From assembly GCA_020747015.1 (NCBI GenBank), contig JAGTJM010000138.1, positions 1-27,255 of the forward strand: DNA of 27,255 nucleotides, read 5' to 3'. Made by a program: the position numbers and the translations under genes. The notes beneath the pieces are model-generated. The model was not told the DNA's origin and searched no databases. It saw nothing but the letters and a program-made list of their open reading frames with translations. Shown one piece after another: positions 10,030-18,188 of this stretch. The stretch's first letter is position 1. Each line of letters starts with the position of its first letter. Source of the stretch: Pyrenochaeta sp. MPI-SDFR-AT-0127 (Eukaryota > Ascomycota > Dothideomycetes > Pleosporales > Cucurbitariaceae).

Positions 10030-11858
10030 ATGGCTACCCAAGCGCCCGGCGACAGTAATCTCCAACTTCGCCAGCCGACAGAAATATGTCTTATCAAATT
10101 GCTTCCAAAACGCAAAAGGCCTAATTCAATAGTTGAGATTGAGCTCAGCTATGTTGGATTAGAATCAAGTCCAACATTTGAAGCAGTTTCACGGTGGTAC
10201 ACCGAGGACGGCCTCTTTACGTCTCAGATCATGTGTGATGGGCAGCTGATGCTAATCTACGACAGTCTTCATCACGTTCTCCTAGAACTCCGAGAGGATC
10301 GTCGTTGGCGACTTCTCTGGATTGACGAACTATGCGTGAAGAACTCAAAGAGCGTTGGCGATCTCGCTTTGCTGGACCTCGTCTACGCGAAGGCCGACCG
10401 TACGATTTGTTGGGTCGGAGCGCCAGTCCCATCATCGATTCCAAGAATGATATCATGTATCCACCAATTGGACGGGGCATCGAAAGACAATAATGCTCTC
10501 ACCTCAGATCCCGATCCTTACAATTCAAATTTCAAGGTCACAATTGCAAAACTACAGCAATTCCAAGCTCTGCCGCTGTTTGAGGACGAAACGACTCTGA
10601 AGGTTTTGAACGATTTTCTTGACCTCGAATATTTTCAAAGGTACGCTAATTCCAATACCTCATATACATACGCTTGTTTTTCGAATCTTTCTGGTCGTTA
10701 ATACCTTCCCGCAGCTACGGAGTAATTGAAAACTGGATGACTGGAAAGAATTTGGTTCTATACTACGAATCGGAGACATACTCATGGAACGACTTCTGCA
10801 CAGCTCTAGAAATGTGTTTCTTCTATTGCACTGAACAGTGCCCCTCTTCGTCTAATCTCTTCAACATTGTTGTCTCAAGATATCTACGGAAGCGATATCA
10901 GTCGCAGCCCACTGCCAAGGTACCTCGAAGAGAACTCTTGCTAGCCATGCAGCACTGCAATCTCGAAACAAAATATTCAGGTCTATCAACATTTGACTTT
11001 GATTCATCGATAGAGGGTACCTTTGTTGAAAAGGTTTCTGTGTCGAGAACACATGATAGAGGACATACTAAGAAATACGCTAATGGGGCCAAACCCCTGG
11101 GGCTACTCTTATTGTCCCTTTCTGGGCCGCGGTCCTTATTAAAAGCCGAGTACCCGTCATGGGCTCCTGATTGGACTCTTCGAAGGAACAACTTTCTGCT
11201 GAATCATGGCAACAGCAAATTCTGCGCTTCCAACAATCGAAATGACTCATGTGCTTTCGGTGTTGACAATTCTATGCACCTGTCTGGGATTATACTAGAT
11301 GTCGTCAAAGCCACATCGGAATACCTCCCGTCACGACGACATTGCGATCATTACAAAGTAGGCGGATTCAACAATGTAATCTTTACCGATTGGTACGAAT
11401 TTGCTCAGCATATGACGAGGCGGCCTAATCAAAGCGAAGAGGAGTTGCTTGTCCAATTTGCAGATACTATACAAGCCCGTGGTTGTAATAGTATATGGGA
11501 ACCAGAGCTACCACACACGCCAGAAGAGCTGGCTGAGAAAACGCGCAGCTTCCTTGAATTTCTTGTTACCGAGGACTCAGATGCAACACTTGAGATGCAA
11601 CTGTTCTACGCTGCTTGCTTCCCTTCGCACGGCAGGAAATTTGGAATGACCAAGCGAGGAAACTTCTGCCTGGTTCCTAAAAGCACAAGACCTGGAGATC
11701 TAGTCTGTATTCCACATGGAAGTAGAGTACCGTTTATCTTTCGAAGGTCGAATGTGAACTATAACAATATTGGCGAATGCTATGTCCATGGGTGCATGCA
11801 AGGCATTGCCGAATCGGATCTTAACGACTACAAAGAGGAATTCTTTAAAGTAGTTTGA
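10030..11858 (+). CDS. Divergent HET-like protein
   Basis: Two exons, 10030-10640 and 10715-11858. The 74-nt intron has donor GTACGCTAAT and acceptor CCCGCAG; splicing forms an AGC codon and yields 584 residues. The ATG at 10030 (AAGATGGC) is preferred; 9991 is an in-frame alternative adding 13 residues. The HET layout is recognisable but worn: FEAVSRWYTEDG (50-61) stands where YEALSYxWG is usual, RLLWIDELCVKN (94-105) stands for LWIDxICINQ, and then comes LVYAKADRTICWVGAP. The distal part shows PSWAPDWT, FGMTKRGNFCLVP, RPGDLVCIPHGSRVPFIFR and ECYVHGCMQGIAE, all typical of the C-terminal half of large HET proteins. The segment that usually reads DPRDKVYALLG is not evident. It is convergent with the NACHT gene at 80 bp, and the proximity suggests, but does not prove, a functional pair. 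It could be a decayed HET gene, although the frame is intact. Confidence 0.83.
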
Positions 11859-11938
11859 AACCCTTGCGTCTGCTTTCGTCATGTGTTAGGACTTTGTTCG
11901 TATGGCTCATTTGGTGGAGCCTTATGTCACAGTCAATA

Positions 11939-14284
11939 TTACCGCAGTCCTTTGCGAAACTTGCGTCGCATTCCTCCGAGCAACCTCGAAACATGTCCTT
12001 TCTCGTCTCTCATTCCATTTTCACAGCCTGAGCTTATTTGTTTTGCTTCTTCCAATGATTCATCCTTTGCGGCATCATTACTGGATTGGGCATGAAATGC
12101 GAGGGTAGATCGATTGTCAAGTTCAGTGATAATTGCTCGACCAGGTCTGGGACAGATAAGGCTGCGGTGATGACACAATAGATTGTTGATGCTTGACATA
12201 TGCCGTGAATATTGAGCATCGTCAGGAGAGATCTTGGTCTGCGCGACAAGAATTTTGCATATCGTTTCGTGGGGATCAAAGCCGGTAGAACACCATCTTC
12301 GCAGGATTGATCTAGTTTCATCGAGCATTAAATATTCTCGCACCGTTCGATGAAGGAATCCGACCTTTCGGTTGAATAATATGCTTGATGGCAAAGCGCT
12401 GGACTCCTCCTCTCCATCCAGAGGTGTAAGGTGCCGGACTTCAAGTAGCCCTTTACAAGACGCATTTAGTCGTTTCGTAGTATCTTTAGACCTTTTGTTG
12501 ACTTGTTGTATGGATAGCGGCTTCGTTTCCATAGTCATTATAGCCTTTTCATCCTCTCGTAAATACCAATACGCCATGAGGGGTATATCCTCTTCCCCTT
12601 CCAATGTCACAGTGAACATCTCCGCGGATTGGCCATGGTAGAATTCTTCTACATCAGACAGAATGATACGGTCGAAGTATGTGTTGAGTTCGTTTGGTAG
12701 CTCGCTAAGTCTCTTCCTCAAATCTGACACACTATCTCCGTTTCCGAGACCGTTCTTTAATGATCTTACCACTAAGAAGACCCAAAAGAAAACTCCGTTA
12801 GCTTTCTGAACGACGTCTTCCACGAGCAGCTTGCCATTGATCTCCTTGTCCTCTAAATCTTGGTAATTATCGTCTTTGTTCAGCGTATCGTGGACATAGC
12901 GCTTTATGTCAGGGCCATTATAATCCTGCATGAAGAGCGTTCGAGACACATCTTTCCCAAACTCACGTTCAAATTCGTTCCATGGACGACTTGAAACGCA
13001 GAGTTTAACGTTATCAAGTTTCCTGAGCAGCGAGATGAGTTCGATCATGTCATGCGCCTGGCCTTCGTACTCATCCAGCCCGTCTATCAAGAAACAAAAT
13101 TTCGTGTCCGACCCGGCAGCAGCAGTACTTGCAGCTCTGAGTGTTTCTAGAAGCCCTTGGATTGATAATGATACTCTTACTGCTGTGTTGTTTGAGCTCG
13201 TCGCAACTGGCCCGTGATTAGAGGGTGACAAGAGCCGCCAAATATTGGGATAAACTTGTGCGATGAGGTTGGGGTTCTGTCGTAAGATGTCAAATAGTAG
13301 AGATCGCAACAAGCCTTCTTGTGACTTTTGAATTGACTTTCCCGCATCCCAGAAAAAGTATGCGGCATGTATGAGGCGCTTTTGCTTCGTCCAGATCTTC
13401 AATTTCTCAACGATTTGGGGGTTACAACTGAGAAATTTCATTAATGTCGACTTCCCAGACCCAGGCTTTCCAGAAATCCAAAAGAGGTCATCATCCGAGC
13501 CCAACCATTCATCGAAAGTAACAGGACTCTGCTGCTCACTCGTAGAGAAGAGCCAAGATAATGTGTCGTCGTGGGCACTCCGGATGGCGTCACACCTATA
13601 GTTGATCTCCTCAAACCGTAACTGTTCAAGTACAAGTTGCTCAGCTGCGTACTGGGAGCCACTGGCCGCTGCGCTTAGTAAAGCTTCGGATGTCGAGTTT
13701 CGGTCTTCCTCAATCTTCATTTTCGTGCCAATGTCTTTGAAAATGCCAATGATGCTCTCCCTCAAATTGCTGATCTCGCCATTCCGGTGCGCATGAAGGA
13801 AACGATTCTGTGCTGAGAGTCCATCCAGCTGACTTATGATCTTCTGCGAGTCGTAAGATGCGACATGCGCCTGTATGTTGTTTCCGATCCTGTCCAGCCG
13901 TTTCTGCAACGCATCAATCTTTGGTTTCTTCCATTCTGCAAGTAGAACTTTGTAGAAACTCTCGACGCGAGCAAAGCTGGAGTTCTTGTTTTTCACCTTC
14001 AAAGTCTCCAAGACGTCGAGCAGTTGCTGAGCTACTTCATTACATTGCTCGCCGAGAGCGCGAATAGACGCCTCCTCCTGGTTGAGCTTGGCGTGCTTCC
14101 CATTCTCCGTAGGTGTGACTCGCGAGACCAGTTCTTGGAGCTCCTCTGCGATTGTACTGAGTTCAATATTCTCCTCACTGGCACCCGAAACCGAAACATC
14201 TCGACTGGACGAGATAAGGAAGGCGACTCTCTCGACAAATTGCAAGATGTTTCCTGTTAAGGCGATGATGGATAATGGTTCCAT
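11939..14284 (-). CDS. NACHT/STAND NTPase (fungal NLR-like) without C-terminal repeats
   Basis: A single exon of 781 codons runs from the ATG at 14284 to TAA at 11939. Residues 1-200 form a helical N-terminal domain beginning MEPLSIIALTGNILQFVERV, the common start of fungal NACHT proteins (PigL_N/NACHT N-terminal type). Residues about 230-440 form the NTPase: AHDDTLSWLF lead-in, Walker A GKPGSGKST (272-280), Walker B FCFLIDGLDE (396-405), then KLCVSSRPW (427-435), the usual sensor segment. Residues 480-660 include ANGVFFWVFLVVRSL and FLHRTVREYL, features of the winged-helix-like region after the NACHT. No ankyrin, WD40 or TPR repeats follow; the last 120 residues are charged and basic at the end (RRKFRKGLR). 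Fungal NLRs act as nucleotide-controlled switches that trigger cell death or defence. Ligand and effector are unknown here. Confidence 0.9.
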   Translation of the reverse strand: MEPLSIIALTGNILQFVERVAFLISSSRDVSVSGASEENIELSTIAEELQELVSRVTPTENGKHAKLNQEEASIRALGEQCNEVAQQLLDVLETLKVKNKNSSFARVESFYKVLLAEWKKPKIDALQKRLDRIGNNIQAHVASYDSQKIISQLDGLSAQNRFLHAHRNGEISNLRESIIGIFKDIGTKMKIEEDRNSTSEALLSAAASGSQYAAEQLVLEQLRFEEINYRCDAIRSAHDDTLSWLFSTSEQQSPVTFDEWLGSDDDLFWISGKPGSGKSTLMKFLSCNPQIVEKLKIWTKQKRLIHAAYFFWDAGKSIQKSQEGLLRSLLFDILRQNPNLIAQVYPNIWRLLSPSNHGPVATSSNNTAVRVSLSIQGLLETLRAASTAAAGSDTKFCFLIDGLDEYEGQAHDMIELISLLRKLDNVKLCVSSRPWNEFEREFGKDVSRTLFMQDYNGPDIKRYVHDTLNKDDNYQDLEDKEINGKLLVEDVVQKANGVFFWVFLVVRSLKNGLGNGDSVSDLRKRLSELPNELNTYFDRIILSDVEEFYHGQSAEMFTVTLEGEEDIPLMAYWYLREDEKAIMTMETKPLSIQQVNKRSKDTTKRLNASCKGLLEVRHLTPLDGEEESSALPSSILFNRKVGFLHRTVREYLMLDETRSILRRWCSTGFDPHETICKILVAQTKISPDDAQYSRHMSSINNLLCHHRSLICPRPGRAIITELDNRSTLAFHAQSSNDAAKDESLEEAKQISSGCENGMRDEKGHVSRLLGGMRRKFRKGLR

Positions 14285-14700
14285 CGTAAATGATGATATT
14301 ATAGGTCTCGTGTTCCTTATTCCCAGGAGGTGGTCTCTTATTCAGGAGAATGTGAGAAGACACAGCCTGCCTGGCCTGAGGCAAGGCTGAGTTTCGAGGT
14401 GCTGCGTGATAGGCGCCCATCTGCATATGCACAGCCCCGCTGGCGCACTTGGACTTTTCACCGCCTTCGACAACCTCTGATTCTCGTCTTCAGCAGAGAA
14501 CTGTCGCATTACAACAAGTATAAATAATGCCATGTTTGAAACAGATTGTGAATGCACGGAGAGTCTGGTAGGTGCACTCCGAGAGTGTAAGATTATTGAC
14601 GCATGGCTCGAAATAAAACTACTTAATACTAACGTAAGAAGCGTAAATAAGAAGCCTCTCTCGAGTTATTTTGACACCAAATTAATGCATTACAAAACCC
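14285..14700. other. Promoter of the NACHT gene / 3' flank of the rhamnosidase
   Basis: This spacer lies between the start of the NACHT gene and the stop of the GH78 gene, both on the minus strand. A TATAAATA string occurs on the plus strand near 14520, the wrong orientation to serve the NACHT gene directly. The part from 14600 to 14700 is AT-rich. No gene or repeat is supported. Confidence 0.4.
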
Positions 14701-17194
14701 TCAAATCTTGAAAACCAACTTGAGACGACAGATTATTCCATGCTCTCTTCGATTACCACCTGGAAGCTGGCTTATTACCTGAATCGGCTTTTCTAGATGC
14801 AACTCAACATGTTGCTCGCCGTTGCGCTCTGTTCTCCAAAACACCGTGGCCAGGTTGTCCTTCCCCAAAGCCACCCTAGCATTCACAGATTCACTCAAGC
14901 GCAGCCTCGGCTTGAAGAGGACCTTGGAGGATCCAGGAGCGATTGGTTTTATCCCAGCCAACTCCGTACAATATTCATAAATTGGCACACTGCCCCATGC
15001 ATGACAGTCGGAGCGTTGCCGCACATCGTCCTCCTCCCACGTCGTCATGTGTTGGGCTAACATCTTGCGCCACGGTTCCCATACATTTGGCCAAAAACTC
15101 TCATAAACGTCATCCCCAGCAATGGCAAACGCACGGAGTGCGTAAAACTGCATGACATAGGAGCATTTCGAAAATCGAGCGTCAGCGAACGATTCTCTTA
15201 GTAGACGGGACGCATCGTCAGCTGATGCAGCGCCTGAAAGCACGGCAAATGCTTGGCAATGTTGAGAATAAGCCAGATCATCAGCAACATCGAATGTTGA
15301 GTCGGTAAAGAACCTTCCATCGTAGCATTGAGTCCGGACCGCTTCTAGTACTTCATTGGCGCGGGCTTCGTACTCGGAGGCATAGCCTGGGCGATCGACG
15401 TCACGGACGAGTTGAGCAGTCTTCCTAAGAACATATGCATATAGTAGACTAAAGAAAGTATGGCGATTGGACTTTCGTCCAGATGTTGGTACCCCTTTAT
15501 CAGGATGCTCATCTGTTGTGCCCCAAGTCGTGACCCAGTCAACAAACTGCCACACATCCTCCGGCAAGCCGCTCACAAGTCCAAGATCGTCGATATGTGA
15601 GCCGAAGAAGTCTAGCACTCCGTCAATTCTAGGTAGAAAAGATCGGGCATATGATTTATCTCCAAAAAAGAGGTGATGGTCAACGACCTGCAGAATCCAG
15701 TACAGGGGAAACCCTGCGATGATTTGAGGCACCTGCGATGGAAATCGGGACTGCGTAAGCCCTTCAGTCGTAACTGAGGCAGCGAAATTGGTTATGGCCT
15801 GCCGCATGAGGCGGTCGTCACCGGAAAGAAGATAATGGAAAAGACCAACGGGATAAGAGTCTCCGGAGTATTGAAGCTGCTCGTAGAATGGGCAATCAGA
15901 ATATCCATCAAACATGCAATTTCGCATCGTGCGAATCGAGACGTCCCAGATCCTTTCACTGTGTGGGTCGCCAGGTTCGCTCCAACTAGCTTTGATATCA
16001 AGTGGGTAGTTGACCTGGGTGGCGTCAAATGATAACAGGTCGACAGGCTCAGGACCAGTGGCGATTTCGAATCGTATGATACGAAAGGTTCGAAACCAGA
16101 AAGGCTCGTAAGTTATACTTTGAGAACTGGGAAGTTCTAATGTTACCTCATCGTATGGTCCGATGATTTGGCCATGTTTGGCGTCTAGTCGATCGGCCTT
16201 AGTGCGAAAGAAAGGATATGCACGAGGCTCAAGTTCGTACCCTTCGGAATACGTAACCTTCAATTTAACATGAGACTGTCCTCCCGGCGCTTTGAAGGTC
16301 CATCGGAGAAAGGCCGTGGAGTGAACATCTGCTTGAATTTCAAGGATATGGGAAGAGTTTGGAGGCAGAGTCAGTAGCTCAGACCCTGATAGATAGGTGG
16401 ACCACTCTTCTATAGACAATGTACTAACACATGCTCGGAGAGTGTTGACAGGAACCCGTGTTTGCTCTGGCGTAGGTATTGCGCGGGGCCGTAGACGCCA
16501 CGGAGAGAGCTCCCCATTCAGTGTTCTGATGTTATATTCTTTCGGTGTGACTTGTGGGCAGTGAGGAGTAGGAAGTATACGCTCACTTATCTTTGGCAAT
16601 ATTGTTATTGATATATCTGGATGTATCAGATCTTCGAGACTCACATGAAGAAACACATCATCGAGTAGTCCCATCGGAAACTTGATGCTCTCATCTACCT
16701 GCGCAATCCAATTTTTGCTTGTGCTGAGATCGACAGGCTCAAGAGCATCGCTCTCGATTTTACCGACAACGGTCAAGCCGGGAAATGCAGTTCTTACGAA
16801 GGGCATTGCACCGCGCGAGGCCGCAAAGTACCGGAGCACAATGAAGCGGATCTCATTGCTGCCGGGTCTGAGATACTTGGCAATATCAATTGTATCATAG
16901 TACCAGATATGAGGACTGCTTCTGACTGGGCCAACTGCTATTCGCTCTCCGTTTATGTAGAGTTTATATCTCGTGTCGGCGGAAAAGTGAAGGACGGCCT
17001 TGGTTGCTTTGGAGCAGAGGTCAAAAGTGCGACAGAAATTAACAATTCTACCAGCGGTGTTATTTGCAGAGGAATCAATCCAATCTGGAACCCAAAGCCA
17101 ATGAGACTGGAGGGTATTGATGATCTGGATGCGTGGTCAGTAGCTTCCTAGCGAGAGCTGAGTAACACACCTTTTGCTCCTGTACAGATATCAT
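14701..17194 (-). CDS. Alpha-L-rhamnosidase, GH78, predicted non-secreted
   Basis: Two exons: 17194-17171 (8 codons, MISVQEQK) and 17106-14701; the 64-nt intron (17170-17107) has donor GTGTGT, branch CTGAC and acceptor CCTCCAG in phase 0. Product 809 residues. Residues 10-110 are the N-terminal beta-sandwich (WLWVPDW, AGRIVNFCR, RYKLYINGERIAVGP, WYYD). The catalytic (alpha/alpha)6 barrel follows, with DCPFYEQLQYSGD (412-424), where Glu417 is the likely general acid. WEEDDVRQRSDCHAWGS (698-714) supplies the likely general base among Glu699/700 and the conserved His711/Trp713. A C-terminal beta domain ends the protein. GH78 enzymes release alpha-L-rhamnose from glycosides such as flavonoid rutinosides or pectin fragments. 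There is no signal peptide, so action on imported substrate is inferred. The divergent sugar transporter supports that view. Confidence 0.93.
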
Positions 17195-17323
17195 AGTGTC
17201 GTAGCTACAGGAACTCTAATCTGAAAGATGTTGGGTCGAGACTTCTCAGGTCAATGACATGATGAAAGACGATTGTCCACCTGACTGTTGGAAACATTGC
17301 GGTTGGGATTCGTACGATCTCAA

Positions 17324-17373
17324 ACCGAGCTTCGAGCCATTCCACACCGAGATTCGAGTTATTCAAGACCGAA
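17324..17373 (+). repeat. 22-bp-period direct repeat (ACCGAG..TTCGAG)
   Basis: ACCGAGCTTCGAG at 17324-17336 recurs as ACCGAGATTCGAG at 17346-17358, one mismatch in 13. The core ACCGA appears a third time at 17368, so the three copies are exactly 22 bp apart, about two helical turns. A further ATTCGAG lies at 17442-17448. The position, 130-180 bp upstream of the rhamnosidase start, suits activator binding sites, but no known consensus was matched. Confidence 0.5.
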
Positions 17374-17449
17374 TCCTTATTCTCTATTGCTTATGGCGTG
17401 TGTGAGTAAAAGCCGCGGCATTTGAATCGTACTGAGTCGTAATTCGAGA

Positions 17450-17707
17450 ATGGAGTCTAAACCTGAGGGGGCTAACAGTAGTCCGTGCATGACCTTTTCG
17501 GCCTATCACAACAATGCCTGGTTGGATCTGTTGGTCGACTATCATGGGGCTTACGAAACATACGAGCTGCCATTACGCCCCAAGCCCAAGTACCCCGCAT
17601 CCATTAGCATATGTCCCCCTTCTTCAGCGAATGAAAGCATGGTTGACCTCGGGATAAGTAATGATACCGCTGTTCTCTTTGCGCCAAGTAAAGCTTCCTG
17701 GAGTTAA
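17450..17707 (+). CDS. Possible small protein of unknown function in the divergent promoter
   Basis: An ATG in fair context (GAGAATGG) opens an 85-codon frame. The product is rich in Pro, Ser and Tyr (HNNAWLDLLVDYHGAYETYE, then PLRPKPKYPAS) and has no signal peptide or membrane segment. I do not recognise it. A plausible intron (17688-17746, donor GTAAAG, branch CTGAT, acceptor TTGTAG) would replace the last residues and extend the protein to 104 residues ending at 17823. The composition is more protein-like than chance frames nearby, but with no homology evidence it may be spurious. Confidence 0.25.
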   Translation: MESKPEGANSSPCMTFSAYHNNAWLDLLVDYHGAYETYELPLRPKPKYPASISICPPSSANESMVDLGISNDTAVLFAPSKASWS

Positions 17708-18188
17708 GCTCTGCTTGGCTTTGTACCTGATTACGCATAATTGTAGTTCCTACATTGACGCCCTGTTCGGCTGGGGTAACAGCCAGAGAAATACGAGCTC
17801 ATTCGCGGTTGATCCCACTTTGACAACATGCCCCCGAACATGCCTGTCATTGGTACTTTTCGTCTGTACTAGGTGGTAGTTATACCGAGTGGCTCTAATA
17901 GCGCCAGGAAAGAGGTCCAGTTGCCCGATCGGGATCATTTAGGATTCCAGTGGGGATTAAAGGCTTAGAATAGCGTACTATCCCCGCACGCTGCCGGCAT
18001 ATGACCCAAACTTAGCGTCAGGAGATTGCACTACAATCTCTAGGAGTTGTTAGCATTGATCAATTCCTTTAGCACTGACCTTGTTTACTATAAGAAAGTC
18101 GTCTTGCCAACACTTCCTGGGCAAACCCCCCTCAGAGCCAGTCTACTTTAAGATCAATCAAGTTGCTAGGAAGCGTTCAATCTTCATC

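Larger units (their letters stand above)
17195..18188. promoter_or_regulatory. Shared divergent promoter region of rhamnosidase and sugar transporter
   Basis: About 1 kb separates the divergent starts at 17194 and 18189. It contains a short repeat with 22-bp period (17324, 17346, 17368) and a small open frame at 17450. The arrangement suits co-regulation of hydrolysis and uptake, as is common for fungal catabolic gene pairs; the regulator is not identifiable from the sequence. Confidence 0.45.

Noticed and set aside
16086..16096. GGTTCGAAACC, a perfect tRNA B-box string
   Set aside because: It lies inside the GH78 coding exon; no A-box or cloverleaf surrounds it.
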